The position numbers and the translations under genes were made by a program. Below the pieces are notes generated by a model, which was not told where the DNA came from, did not search any database, and saw only the letters and a program-made list of their open reading frames with translations. Positions 44,703 through 54,239 of a DNA stretch of 64,000 nt are shown here, piece by piece. How positions within the stretch are numbered: the stretch's first letter is position 1; each line of letters opens with the position of its first letter. This stretch comes from Flavobacterium shii (GTDB lineage Bacteria; Bacteroidota; Bacteroidia; Flavobacteriales; Flavobacteriaceae): positions 1 to 64,000 of the forward strand of contig NZ_JAOZEW010000021.1 of assembly GCF_025847235.1 (NCBI RefSeq), in the 5' to 3' direction.

Positions 44703-46250
44703 TTATTTCCCCTCTAAAACAACTACTGAGAAAGGAGGAATGGTGATTTCTAGTTTTCCTTTTTTATTTTCGAAGCCTTTAAAAACTATAGGAACAATTT
44801 TGTTTGGAGCATCGAATGAATTGTAATCTTGTAATTTATTTGATGTAATAATTTTCCCTGTGAAGTTTTTAACGCCAAGGTCATTCACATCAATCTCTAC
44901 TTTATTTTTATTCTTTGCATCAACATTTACTAAGGAGATATGAACCAATCCGTTTTTATCTTTAGATGCCGAAGCTGATACTGCAGGAAGTGATTCTCCA
45001 TTAAAAGTATATAGTGGCGAATTAAAACTTATTGGCAATAATTTTGCATCTTGATGTACACTATACAATTGCATTACATGATACGTAGGCGTTAAAATCA
45101 TTTTGGCTTTATCGGTAAGGATAACTGCTTGCAAAACATTTACACATTGTGCTAAGTTTGCCATACGAACTCTATCGGCGTGGTTATTAAAGATATTAAG
45201 TGTTGCTCCGGCTAGAACTGCATCTCTCATTGTGTTTTGTTGGTATAAAAATCCAGGATTTGTTCCTTTTTCTACCTCATACCAAGCTCCCCACTCATCA
45301 ACAATCATTGCTACTTTTTTTTCCGGATCGTACTTATCCATAATAGCCGAATGTTTGGTAACCAATTCTTCCATTATCAAAGCTGATTTCATAGTATGAA
45401 AATAGCCATCTTCTGTATAATTTACACCATCGCCTTTTTTGTCCCAATCTATTACCGCATAATGATGAACACCAACTCCTCCTAACATATTTAGCGGAAT
45501 GTTTTTCATTAATACCTCTGTCCAATTATAATCGGCACTATTTGATCCAGATGCAATACGGGTAATTCCACCTGTATTTTCCCAATCGGACATGAAGGTT
45601 GCGTATTTGCGGTATTCATTAGCATAATATTCTGCAGTCATATTTCCACCACATCCCCAAGCTTCATTTCCAATTCCCCAGTATTTTACTTTCCAAGGTT
45701 CCGTTCTGCCATTTTTTTTGCGTAAATCACTCATCGGACTTTTACCGCTAAAATTGGTGTATTGTACCCAATCGGACAATTCCTGAACAGTTCCACTACC
45801 TACGTTTCCAGACAAATAAGGTTCGGCTCCAAGTAATTCACACATATTAAGGAAATCATGTGTTCCAAAACTATTATCTTCGGTTACACCACCCCACCAT
45901 TTATTTACAATTGTTGGTCTTTGTTCTTGAGGTCCTATCCCATCTTTCCAATGATATGTATCGGCAAAACAACCTCCCGGCCATCTTAAATTTGGAATTT
46001 TCAAATCTTTTAATGCCTTAACAATATCATTTCTAACTCCTTTTGTATTTGGTATTTTGGATGTATCTCCCACAAAAAAACCTCCATAAATTGAACGTCC
46101 TAAATGTTCTGCAAAATGGCCGTAGATATTTTTATTAATTGTTGGAGCATCCGCAGTATTTTTTATAGATAATACTGTAGTTTCTTTTTGAGCGAAAGTA
46201 ATTTGATTACAAAATGTAAAAACAAATAAAATTAAAAGCGATTTTTTCAT
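44703..46250 (-). CDS. Alpha-L-arabinofuranosidase, GH51, copy 2
   Basis: 515 aa from the ATG at 46250, which starts the signal peptide MKKSLLILFVFTFCNQITFAQ; the frame extends to 46346 but overlaps the upstream GH43. The acid/base is in WGIGNEAWGCGGN and the nucleophile in VDEWGAWYEVE. It lacks the inserted domain of copy 1 and matches the canonical short GH51 form. Eleven bases separate it from the next GH43 gene, so they are cotranscribed. Confidence 0.93.
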   Translation of the reverse strand: MKKSLLILFVFTFCNQITFAQKETTVLSIKNTADAPTINKNIYGHFAEHLGRSIYGGFFVGDTSKIPNTKGVRNDIVKALKDLKIPNLRWPGGCFADTYHWKDGIGPQEQRPTIVNKWWGGVTEDNSFGTHDFLNMCELLGAEPYLSGNVGSGTVQELSDWVQYTNFSGKSPMSDLRKKNGRTEPWKVKYWGIGNEAWGCGGNMTAEYYANEYRKYATFMSDWENTGGITRIASGSNSADYNWTEVLMKNIPLNMLGGVGVHHYAVIDWDKKGDGVNYTEDGYFHTMKSALIMEELVTKHSAIMDKYDPEKKVAMIVDEWGAWYEVEKGTNPGFLYQQNTMRDAVLAGATLNIFNNHADRVRMANLAQCVNVLQAVILTDKAKMILTPTYHVMQLYSVHQDAKLLPISFNSPLYTFNGESLPAVSASASKDKNGLVHISLVNVDAKNKNKVEIDVNDLGVKNFTGKIITSNKLQDYNSFDAPNKIVPIVFKGFENKKGKLEITIPPFSVVVLEGK

Positions 46251-46312
46251 GTTATTTATAATGTTATAAAGAGGAAAGCTTTTTATAAAAACTTCCCTCC
46301 AGATATTAATTT

Positions 46313-47317
46313 TTAATAAGAAAGCGTTGGCCATCCAGATGACCATGTAAAATAAACAATTTCGAGTTTTGGATTTCCGCTATCGGCTCCATCATAATAA
46401 TGTACTGATCCTGTTTGGGTTCCTACAATTCTTGACAAATGTCCTGGTCCTATATAATTCCCTTGTGTCGCCAGAACTGTTGTTCCACCGCCACTTGTTA
46501 AGGCTACTCCATTTTTATCTACAAAGGGACCAAACACACTTGTAGAACGTCCTACTACAATATAATAGGTGCTATTTACACCATTGCAGCATGAACCTCG
46601 GTTTACGAACATATAGTAATAACTTCCTTCTTTTATTAAGCATGGCGCTTCCCACGAAGCACTACTTCCGCCTGCCACAATGGTTCTTGTTCCTGTAGGT
46701 TTACCTGTTGAGACATTAATTTGTACAACCCCAATTCCTGCATGCCAGGAACCATAGGCCATATAGACATTACTGCCATCTACTAAAATAGAAGGATCGA
46801 TTGCATTTACATCCGAAGATGAAGAGGATGAAACAACAACACCTCTATCTGTCCATGTTGTTCCTGCACTTTGTGAAATTGAAGGTGCAGTTACCAATCC
46901 AATTGCTGATGTGGCTGAACCAAAAGTAGAGCAGGAATAATACATGTTCCAGCGGTTGTTGAACCAAGCTACATCTGGCGCCCAAAATGTTTTTACAAAA
47001 CCGGGTACATATCCTGTAATCCAGCTTGGTGTGGAACTAAACACTGATGTTCCCCAAGTCCAACTTGTTAAATTTGTTGAGTAGGTCATTGGGATATTAT
47101 CTCCTGTTGTAAAGACATAATAATTTACTCCGCTTTTTACAATCGTACTTGGATCATGCGAGGGGACGTTTCCTGAAACAGTTTTGGCTGTTAAATTTTT
47201 AATCTGTGAATTCTGGGTTGCAGTATTCGTTTCTCCATTTGAAGGAATTAGGGTATCTTCATTTTGGCAACTTCCTAATAATACTGCTAATAAAACCAAA
47301 CTTGTAATTGTTTTCAT
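46313..47317 (-). CDS. Arabinanase-like GH43 lipoprotein
   Basis: 334 aa. MKTITSLVLLAVLLGSCQNED has a lipobox ending at C17. GH43 acids: SHDPSTIVKSGVNYYVF, NAIDPSILVDGSNVYMAYG and SWEAPCLIKEGSYYYMF. Fold and length match exo- or endo-acting arabinan 1,5-alpha-L-arabinosidases. It is the first enzyme gene after susD, separated from it by a 16-bp hairpin. Confidence 0.9.
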   Translation of the reverse strand: MKTITSLVLLAVLLGSCQNEDTLIPSNGETNTATQNSQIKNLTAKTVSGNVPSHDPSTIVKSGVNYYVFTTGDNIPMTYSTNLTSWTWGTSVFSSTPSWITGYVPGFVKTFWAPDVAWFNNRWNMYYSCSTFGSATSAIGLVTAPSISQSAGTTWTDRGVVVSSSSSSDVNAIDPSILVDGSNVYMAYGSWHAGIGVVQINVSTGKPTGTRTIVAGGSSASWEAPCLIKEGSYYYMFVNRGSCCNGVNSTYYIVVGRSTSVFGPFVDKNGVALTSGGGTTVLATQGNYIGPGHLSRIVGTQTGSVHYYDGADSGNPKLEIVYFTWSSGWPTLSY

Positions 47318-47391
47318 TGTTATATAATTTTAGTTATTGTTTATAATAAATAATTTAACCTCCTCTGCTATTTCACTTCCTCTTTTAAGAT

Positions 47392-47435
47392 ATACTATCA
47401 CATGGCAAATTTTGCAGCCTGCCATATGATAGTAT
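47392..47435 (-). terminator. Intercistronic hairpin after susD
   Basis: ATACTATCACATGGCA (47392-47407) pairs with 47420-47435 at 15 of 16 positions around a 12-base loop, without a strong T-run on the minus strand. Such hairpins after susD lower expression of the enzyme genes relative to susCD or stabilise the susCD mRNA. Confidence 0.6.
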
Positions 47436-47461
47436 GAAGTCTAACTAATTCAAAAAAAATA

Positions 47462-49021
47462 TTAATAACTGTCGTTTTGAACGGTTCCTGGATTGTTGTC
47501 CTTTTCTAATTGTGGTATTGGGTAGTATTCTCTACCATTTACATACGAATTAAACTCGGCGTCTCTTGCTTGTAACCATTTTAATTTTGCATTATCCTGT
47601 AACCATCCCCAACGACGAATATCATCAAAACGGTGTCCTTCAAGTGGGAATTCCAGAAATCTTTCATGCCCAATTTGTTCTCTCATCCCAGCTTGACCTA
47701 AACCTGGTTTAGCTGTAGCTAAATTTGGTAAACCCACACGATCTCTTACTATTTGAATATAAGTATATGCTCCCTGCGTATCTCCTGTTTCGTTTAAACA
47801 TTCGGCATACATCATCAAGATGTCGGCATATCGTAACAAACGCTCGTTGATCCCAGAACGCCAATCCATTTCGTTTGCATAATTACCATCTGAGTTTTGA
47901 TATTTTCTACAGAATATGTCGTTTAAGTCGCTAGGGCTTTTTGCATAAAAAGTTGCAAAATCCTGACCGTATAATTTCATTCCGCCTGGTTTGTTATAAA
48001 ATATAGTAGCATCTAAACGAGGATCTAATTGTCCATCGATTGTTAATTCATCATGAAATTCATTGAACAATACCCAAGTTGGTTGTGCATCTGTCCATCC
48101 AAAATCTCTTGGCGCATAGGTAATAGCTCTTGCCGATGTCTTACCCCAACCTGAAGCAGGAATACCTCCCCAACCTAAATCAACACCTCCTGCTTCTCTA
48201 CTAAATTGCACTTCAAAAACTGATTCTGAATTGTTTTCATTAGTATCTGTAAAATTATCACGGTAATTGGATACCAAAGAGTACACTCCTAAATCGATCA
48301 CTTTCTTAAAAGTAAGTTTTGCATTTTCAAAATCTTTGGTAAACAAATATGCTTTTCCTAAATATCCTAAAGCTGCTCCTTTTGTAGCACGTCCTTTCTG
48401 GCCTGCATCCAATCCTGAAACATTATCATATGATGCTGGTAATAACTCTGCTGCTGCTTTAAAATCGGCAATAACTTGCTCCCAACCCTCTGCCTGTGAT
48501 TTTTGTGGATGAAATATTTCTACATCTAGTGGTATTGGTACATTTTTAAATAAGTTTACTGCATGAAACAAATACAATCCTCTTAAAAAATAAGCTTGTC
48601 CAAGAACTCTGTTTTTTAAAGTTGCATCCATCTCAATGTTTGGTACATTGGTTAAAACCTGATTACAACGATAAATTCCCTGATAATACGTTTCATATCC
48701 CCATCCATAAATAGAGGGATCTGAAACATTAGAATTAAAGCGTCCTAAATTATACATAGATCCCCAAGGGCTATTACTTCTTGTATCATCTGCTTTTGCA
48801 TCCAGCATTAATGGTGTACTTCTCATGTAAGTACCATCTGTTAATAAACTACCATAAGCAGCATTAATTCCTTCGATAGCATGCTGGTCTGTTTTCCAGA
48901 ATGTTTGTACAGATTCATTATTTGGGTCAACCTGAATTAAATCCTCATTGTCTACACAACTTGTCATTACAGTTGCTAGTGAGAGGAAAACTGTTAAATA
49001 ACTAAATATCTTATATTTCAT
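47462..49021 (-). CDS. susD: SusD/RagB-type glycan-binding lipoprotein
   Basis: 519 aa. The lipobox TSC ends at C22. SusD signatures include NESVQTFWKTDQHAIEGINAAYGSL, RVLGQAYFLRGLYLFHAVNLFKNVPIPLD, KGAALGYLGKAYLFTKDFENAKLTF (TPR-like) and ERLLRYADILMMYAECLNETGD. The C-terminus has the usual RFDDIRRW motif. It caps the SusC channel and binds arabinan oligosaccharides at the cell surface; the specificity is inferred from the neighbouring enzymes. Confidence 0.95.
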   Translation of the reverse strand: MKYKIFSYLTVFLSLATVMTSCVDNEDLIQVDPNNESVQTFWKTDQHAIEGINAAYGSLLTDGTYMRSTPLMLDAKADDTRSNSPWGSMYNLGRFNSNVSDPSIYGWGYETYYQGIYRCNQVLTNVPNIEMDATLKNRVLGQAYFLRGLYLFHAVNLFKNVPIPLDVEIFHPQKSQAEGWEQVIADFKAAAELLPASYDNVSGLDAGQKGRATKGAALGYLGKAYLFTKDFENAKLTFKKVIDLGVYSLVSNYRDNFTDTNENNSESVFEVQFSREAGGVDLGWGGIPASGWGKTSARAITYAPRDFGWTDAQPTWVLFNEFHDELTIDGQLDPRLDATIFYNKPGGMKLYGQDFATFYAKSPSDLNDIFCRKYQNSDGNYANEMDWRSGINERLLRYADILMMYAECLNETGDTQGAYTYIQIVRDRVGLPNLATAKPGLGQAGMREQIGHERFLEFPLEGHRFDDIRRWGWLQDNAKLKWLQARDAEFNSYVNGREYYPIPQLEKDNNPGTVQNDSY

Positions 49022-49051
49022 TTTGATTCGTTTTAATTGGTTTGGCTAATG

Positions 49052-52000
49052 TTAAAAATTCACTTCAACTCCTACAGAAATGGTTCTTGGGTTTGGAAAT
49101 GAACCACCGTCATATCCTCTTGATAGCAATCCGTCACTATTAAAATCTGGATCATAACCTCTGTATTTACTAATGATTAATAAGTTTTGTCCATTTACAA
49201 AAACTCTCGCTTTTTTAATAACATCATTCTTAACCGGAATATTAAATCCTATCTCCATTGTTTGTAACTTAACGTAATCACCACTTTCAATAAATCTATT
49301 AGACTCTCTGGCATTCCCATTAGGATCACCTATAATTGGGCGAGGTACATCTGTGTTTGTATTAGTAGGAGTCCAATAATTAAGTTCATCTGTACTATGA
49401 TTCCCATATTGCCCTGCCATTAAATTGCGGTAAATTCCATTAAAAATTTTGTTTCCACCACTCCCTTGCCAGAACATTGAAATATCCCAGTTTTTATAAG
49501 AAGCAGTAAGCGTCATTCCATAACCATATTTAGGAATTGTAACCCCTTGAAAAGTTCTGTCAAGATCATTGATTACTCCATCACCGTTTACATCTCTAAA
49601 TTTGATATCCCCAGGAGCTGCATTGGTTTGCGTAGGCGAAGAAGCTACATCTGCAGCACTTTGGAATATTCCTGCAACTTCCCAAGCATAAATCTCTCCT
49701 GCAGATCTACCAACTTGCGTTCTTGCTGCTGCACCAGTAATAGGATTACCATCAATTCCTATTTGTGTAATTTCATTTTTTAAAGTACCTAAATTGGCAG
49801 AAATACTGTACTTAAATGCATGGTGATTGTTATTATAAGTAGCTGTAAACTCTAATCCGGAATTTTTCATTGCCCCTGCATTTGTTGTAACATTAGATGG
49901 GAATGCTCCTGTAGAATATGGCAATGGAACACCAATTAATAAATCTTCGGATTTTTTGATAAAATACTCTGCAGTAAATTGCAGGTCGTTTTTAAAGAAT
50001 CCCAGTTCAAGCGCTATGTTTGTAGTTTTTGTTGTTTCCCAGTGTACATTAGGGTCCAATGAGCTTACTACTGTTGTACCTGGAGCCAACTCATTATTAA
50101 AATCATACCCTGCAAAACCATTTGTTGTTGTAGCAAAAAAATAAGCTGGAATAGTATTGTTTCCTAATATACCATAACCTCCCCTTAGTTTTACATTACT
50201 CACCCATTCTGGTAGCTGTATAAATTTTTCATTGCTAATTTTCCAACCCCCAGAAAAAGAATAAAAATTACCTTTATTATATATTTCACTAAAAAGAGAC
50301 GTTCTGTCTTGTCTAAAATTTGCCTGAATTAAATAACGATCATCATAAGAATAATTTAATCTGCTTATGTATGATATCCCCGTAATTGTAAATTTAGATT
50401 CTCCTGCACTAATTGCATCAGCATATTGAAGCTGGCTAATTTCACCCGGTTTATATCCTACACCTCTTGACCAGTGGTTGTAATTATCTCTTCTTTCCTG
50501 AATCCATCCGCCCAAAACATCAAATTTATGTTTCCCAAGGGTAGCTTCATAAGTCAATAAATTATTCAAAAACGTTCTTGACTCATTACCTGTACCCACA
50601 TCTAGTGTCGACTTTGCATTGGTTGTAACATAATACCAACCTAGATCACTTGGAGGCAAAAATTTTCTGTTTTGCCAATCTGTTCTGTCAAAACTGGCAT
50701 CAATTTTATATTTTAATCCTTTTACAATTTCATATTCTCCCCAGATATCACCTATAAAACGATCTCTTTTTCCTCTATTGGTTATCAAATTATTATATCC
50801 AATAACATTTAGAGATATTGCTCTTTGTGTTAAATTATCTGTTCCACCATAACCCCCAAGTCTATTGGCATCATATACCGGCATTGTTGGTATAGCTCCA
50901 AGCAAATCACTTATTGGTGTTTGCCCTACATTATACTCATTGAAATTTTCTTTATCCGATTGTGTGAAAGCAATTTTTGCACCATATTTAAATTTCCCTT
51001 TTTTTCCATTCAAATTTAAATTTGTTGATAATCTCTCATAATCCTGTGGAGATTTTATGTAGCTTGTGTTTTTAAAATAATCAACATTTAAATTGTATCC
51101 TAAGTTTTCGGCACCACCATTAAAATTCAATGATTGATTTTGTACAACTCCAGTCCCAAAAGCTTCATCTTGCCAATTGGTATCAATATTATTGATATAA
51201 GAAGGGCTATTAGGATCATTTCCAGGTACTACACTTAATCCTGCATTTCTCTCGGCTGCACTCGTAATATTTTGATACCCTACTCTATCGGTTACATCCC
51301 ATTTTCTAGCTACAGTTTGTAGCCCTACAATTGATTTAAATTTAATATCTAATTTTCCTGATTTCCCTTTTTTTGTAGTAATAATAACAACTCCGTTTGC
51401 TCCACGAACACCATAAATTGCTGCCGAAGATGCATCTTTTAAAACTTGCATTGATTCTATATCTCCTGGTGCAAAGTCATATGGAGAATCTACTATCATT
51501 CCATCTATTACAAAAAGTGGATTGTTGTTACTGAATGAATTAATCCCTCTAATCTTAATATTTACAAAACCTCCCGGCTCTCCCGAAGATTGTACCGATA
51601 CTCCCGGAACTTGTCCCTGAAGCATTTTTGCCGCATCATATGTTACCGTTTTTTTTGCCGACTCCATATTTACTACACTCACAGACCCTGTAAGATCGGC
51701 TTTCTTTTGGGTACCATATCCTACAACAACTACCTCATTTAGTTTATTGGTGTCTTCACTTAGAACTGCATTTACTTTAGGTTGATTACCTACAGCTATC
51801 TCTTGGTTTTGAAAACCTATAAAGGAAAAAACTAATACATCATTTGGAGAAGCTTTAATTGTATACTGACCATCAAATCCTGTTACCGCAACTGTTTTGG
51901 TCCCGTTTATAATAATATTTACACCCGGTAATGGTAATTTATCCTGAGCCGAAGTAACAACTCCGCTAATCTCTTTGGCTTGTTGAGCAGACAGTGTATA

Positions 52001-52093
52001 AGATGAAAATAATAAGACTACTATCGCTAAAAGCCACTCTTTTTTTGGCAACAAATAATTGCAATAAATAAATAATTGTTGTTTTGTTATCAT
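49052..52093 (-). CDS. susC: SusC-type TonB-dependent transporter
   Basis: 1013 aa. A signal region (KKEWLLAIVVLLFSSYTLSAQQ) precedes a carboxypeptidase-D-like domain (EISGVVTSAQDKLPLPGVNIIINGTKT, about 40-120). The TonB-box region ends at LNEVVVVGYGTQKKADLTGSVSVV; the plug domain has the SusC hallmark VLKDASSAAIYGVRGANGVVIITTKKGK. A beta-barrel fills the rest and ends in the aromatic-terminated strand VGVEVNF. It imports glycan fragments across the outer membrane with susD, 30 bases downstream. The gene stands alone upstream under the NUDIX regulator region. Confidence 0.96.
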   Translation of the reverse strand: MITKQQLFIYCNYLLPKKEWLLAIVVLLFSSYTLSAQQAKEISGVVTSAQDKLPLPGVNIIINGTKTVAVTGFDGQYTIKASPNDVLVFSFIGFQNQEIAVGNQPKVNAVLSEDTNKLNEVVVVGYGTQKKADLTGSVSVVNMESAKKTVTYDAAKMLQGQVPGVSVQSSGEPGGFVNIKIRGINSFSNNNPLFVIDGMIVDSPYDFAPGDIESMQVLKDASSAAIYGVRGANGVVIITTKKGKSGKLDIKFKSIVGLQTVARKWDVTDRVGYQNITSAAERNAGLSVVPGNDPNSPSYINNIDTNWQDEAFGTGVVQNQSLNFNGGAENLGYNLNVDYFKNTSYIKSPQDYERLSTNLNLNGKKGKFKYGAKIAFTQSDKENFNEYNVGQTPISDLLGAIPTMPVYDANRLGGYGGTDNLTQRAISLNVIGYNNLITNRGKRDRFIGDIWGEYEIVKGLKYKIDASFDRTDWQNRKFLPPSDLGWYYVTTNAKSTLDVGTGNESRTFLNNLLTYEATLGKHKFDVLGGWIQERRDNYNHWSRGVGYKPGEISQLQYADAISAGESKFTITGISYISRLNYSYDDRYLIQANFRQDRTSLFSEIYNKGNFYSFSGGWKISNEKFIQLPEWVSNVKLRGGYGILGNNTIPAYFFATTTNGFAGYDFNNELAPGTTVVSSLDPNVHWETTKTTNIALELGFFKNDLQFTAEYFIKKSEDLLIGVPLPYSTGAFPSNVTTNAGAMKNSGLEFTATYNNNHHAFKYSISANLGTLKNEITQIGIDGNPITGAAARTQVGRSAGEIYAWEVAGIFQSAADVASSPTQTNAAPGDIKFRDVNGDGVINDLDRTFQGVTIPKYGYGMTLTASYKNWDISMFWQGSGGNKIFNGIYRNLMAGQYGNHSTDELNYWTPTNTNTDVPRPIIGDPNGNARESNRFIESGDYVKLQTMEIGFNIPVKNDVIKKARVFVNGQNLLIISKYRGYDPDFNSDGLLSRGYDGGSFPNPRTISVGVEVNF

Positions 52094-52127
52094 ATTGGTT
52101 TAAGTTAAGTTAATTAATGTATAATTA

Positions 52128-52148
52128 TAAGTGTTAATTTTACATTTG
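52128..52148. promoter_or_regulatory. Arabinose-type operator, site C, before susC
   Basis: TAAGTGT-N7-ACATTTG, 35 bases upstream of the susC start. The right half is the weakest of the set (5 of 7). Confidence 0.6.
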
Positions 52149-52226
52149 TAAATTTAACTAAAAAAAAACCTCAAAAACAAATAAATATGATAAAAAAAGG
52201 CGTGAAAAAAAATACATCTTGCATTT

Positions 52227-52247
52227 TAAGTGTAAAAACGACATTTA
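52227..52247. promoter_or_regulatory. Arabinose-type operator, site D
   Basis: TAAGTGT-N7-ACATTTA, about 134 bases upstream of susC. Confidence 0.65.
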
Positions 52248-52382
52248 AAAATTATTGTTATTTTCAAAAAAAGATGCTTTTGAATCATATAATTGTGTAA
52301 TAGACATACTTTTAAATAAAAAACAGAATTTTTCATAAAAAAACGATTTCGTAAAAATAAGGTGATAGAACCGAAAATATTT

Positions 52383-52410
52383 TACTTTTGCATAACATTA
52401 GTAGATTAAA
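52383..52410 (+). promoter_or_regulatory. -7 element followed by a sequence shared with the twin small RNAs
   Basis: TACTTTTG at 52383-52390 is a full -7 element. It is followed at once by CATAACATTAGTAG and TTAA, matching the 5' part of the small RNAs at 17098 and 17298 (minus strand) at 18 of 19 bases. No terminator follows. It may be a start site for the gene at 52737 or a decayed RNA gene. Confidence 0.45.
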
Positions 52411-52440
52411 ACAGGTCTTTTTACAATTAATTTCTTACTT

Positions 52441-52461
52441 TAAGTGTGTTTCATACATTTA
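52441..52461. promoter_or_regulatory. Arabinose-type operator, site E
   Basis: TAAGTGT-N7-ACATTTA, about 50 bases downstream of the TACTTTTG element, so it would lie inside a transcript started there. Confidence 0.65.
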
Positions 52462-52662
52462 AAAAAGATAAAAAAAGCCAATTAAAAGTTAATTAATTGG
52501 CGAAAACGTTTGAAATGAAAATAATTATCAACTAAAATGGGTTCTTATTTTACAAAAAATGGCTCACGGATAAATCTTGTTTTTGAAAGAAAATAATATA
52601 TAAAAACAAGATATATAAGGAATTAAACCAGAATTAATATTTAAAATTTAGATTAAAAAAAT

Positions 52663-52683
52663 TAAGTGTAAAAAATACATTAA
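52663..52683. promoter_or_regulatory. Arabinose-type operator, site F, before the NUDIX regulator
   Basis: TAAGTGT-N7-ACATTAA, 54 bases before the start codon of the regulator at 52737; it would serve autoregulation. Confidence 0.65.
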
Positions 52684-52736
52684 TAAATTATGAAACTTGT
52701 AAGTAAGTTCATATATTTACCCTAAAAATATAGTAT

Positions 52737-53426
52737 ATGCTAAATAGTTATAGTGCTGCCGACAAAGTTTTATTAGCAGTAGATTGCATCATCTTTGGAT
52801 TTGATAATGAGGGATTAAAAATACTTCTGATAAAGAGAGATTTTGAGCCCGAAAAAGGAAAATGGTCTTTAATTGGAGGCTTTTTAAAAAGAGATGAAGT
52901 ACTAGATAATGCTGCCACTAGAATTCTGAATACCTATACAGGATTTCAGGATATTTACATGGAACAATTGTATGCGTATAGCGAAATTGATCGAGATCCT
53001 GTAGAAAGAACAATATCCGTTTCTTATTATGCGCTCATAAATATTGAAAATCATAATGAAGAACTTATAAAAAATTATCACGCGCAATGGTTTAGTATTG
53101 CCGATGCTCCCAAGTTAATCTTTGACCATGACGAGATGCTAGAGCATGCCATAAGAAGATTACGCTACAGGACTTCGATTAAGCCAATAGGTTTTGAATT
53201 GCTTCCGGAAAAATTTACTATGCGTCAACTTTTAGAATTATACGAAGCTATTTTAAGTAAAGAATTAGATAAACGTAACTTTATCAGCAAAATAAATTCA
53301 TTGGAGATCTTAATTAAACTAGACGAAAAAGATATGCAATCCTCTCGAAAAGGCTCTTATTTATATACGTTTAATAAAGAGAAATACGAAGAAAAACTAT
53401 TGAACGATTTTGTATTGAATTTGTAA
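52737..53426 (+). CDS. araR: NUDIX-type transcriptional regulator, AraR-like
   Basis: 229 aa. Residues about 8-140 form a NUDIX domain (VDCIIFGFDNEGLKILLIKRD...WSLIGGFLKRDE). The NUDIX box has lost the catalytic RExxEE: the equivalent positions read R-I and N-T, so it senses rather than hydrolyses. A C-terminal winged helix-turn-helix domain follows (LPEKFTMRQLLELYEAILSKELDKRNFISKINSLEILIKL...). This is the NrtR-family layout of Bacteroidetes AraR, the arabinose-responsive regulator known from Bacteroides. It stands beside susC, surrounded by four operator-like palindromes. Confidence 0.85.
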   Translation: MLNSYSAADKVLLAVDCIIFGFDNEGLKILLIKRDFEPEKGKWSLIGGFLKRDEVLDNAATRILNTYTGFQDIYMEQLYAYSEIDRDPVERTISVSYYALINIENHNEELIKNYHAQWFSIADAPKLIFDHDEMLEHAIRRLRYRTSIKPIGFELLPEKFTMRQLLELYEAILSKELDKRNFISKINSLEILIKLDEKDMQSSRKGSYLYTFNKEKYEEKLLNDFVLNL

Positions 53427-53441
53427 TAGCAAATCATAAAT

Positions 53442-53482
53442 AAAAAGCCTGGTGGGAAATCAAATCCCTGCCAGGCTTTTTG
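53442..53482 (+). terminator. Terminator of the NUDIX regulator
   Basis: AAAAAGCCTGG...CCAGGCTTTTT with an inner GGGA/TCCC pair; strong and lies before the convergent tal gene. Confidence 0.9.
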
Positions 53483-53572
53483 GTCAAAAAAACTACATTA
53501 TAAAAAACTAACCGATTTTATATCTTTTGCTTTAGCGGCAAATAATAATACTGCTAAAATGGATTGCTCAGA

Positions 53573-54229
53573 TTAACTATTTCCTTTTTGATAATCGGCT
53601 AGAAAAGTTGCCAGACCAATATCTGTAAGAGGATGTTTTAATAATCCTTCGATTGCACTTAATGGTCCAGTGATCACATCCGATCCTGTTTTGGCACAAT
53701 TTATAATATGCATTACATTACGAACTGATGCTGCCAAAATCTGTGTTTCGAAACCATAATTATCATAAATCAATCTGATGTCTTCGATCAAAACCATTCC
53801 GTCTGTCGACACATCATCAAGTCTGCCTATAAATGGAGAAACATAAGTTGCTCCTGCTTTTGCAGCTAATAATGCTTGACCTACAGAAAAAACCAATGTA
53901 CAATTGGTTTTAATTCCTTTATTCGAAAAATATTTTATGGCTTTGACCCCTTCTTTAATCATCGGAATCTTCACCACAATTTGAGGATGTAATGCTGCCA
54001 GTTTTTCGCCTTCGGCAATCATCCCTTCAAAATCTGTAGCTATAACCTCAGCACTAACATCACCATCAACCAGTTCGCAAATTTTTAAATAATGATCCAG
54101 AATGTTTTGAGCTCCTGTAATTCCTTCTTTTGCCATTAACGACGGGTTAGTCGTTACACCATCCAGAACACCAAGATCATTGGCTTCTTCAATATCTTTT
54201 AAATTTGCTGTATCAATAAAAAATTTCAT
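53573..54229 (-). CDS. tal: Transaldolase, short TalC/MipB form
   Basis: 218 aa from the ATG at 54229 (start MKFFIDTANLKDIEEAND), exactly the short family length; the open frame extends to 54355 inside tkt and is rejected. The Schiff-base lysine lies in PQIVVKIPMIKEGVKAIK. SPFIGRLDDVSTDG is the TalC phosphate-binding block. Members of this branch act as transaldolases or fructose-6-phosphate aldolases; beside tkt the transaldolase role is favoured. Confidence 0.93.
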   Translation of the reverse strand: MKFFIDTANLKDIEEANDLGVLDGVTTNPSLMAKEGITGAQNILDHYLKICELVDGDVSAEVIATDFEGMIAEGEKLAALHPQIVVKIPMIKEGVKAIKYFSNKGIKTNCTLVFSVGQALLAAKAGATYVSPFIGRLDDVSTDGMVLIEDIRLIYDNYGFETQILAASVRNVMHIINCAKTGSDVITGPLSAIEGLLKHPLTDIGLATFLADYQKGNS

Positions 54230-54239
54230 ATTCGTATTA

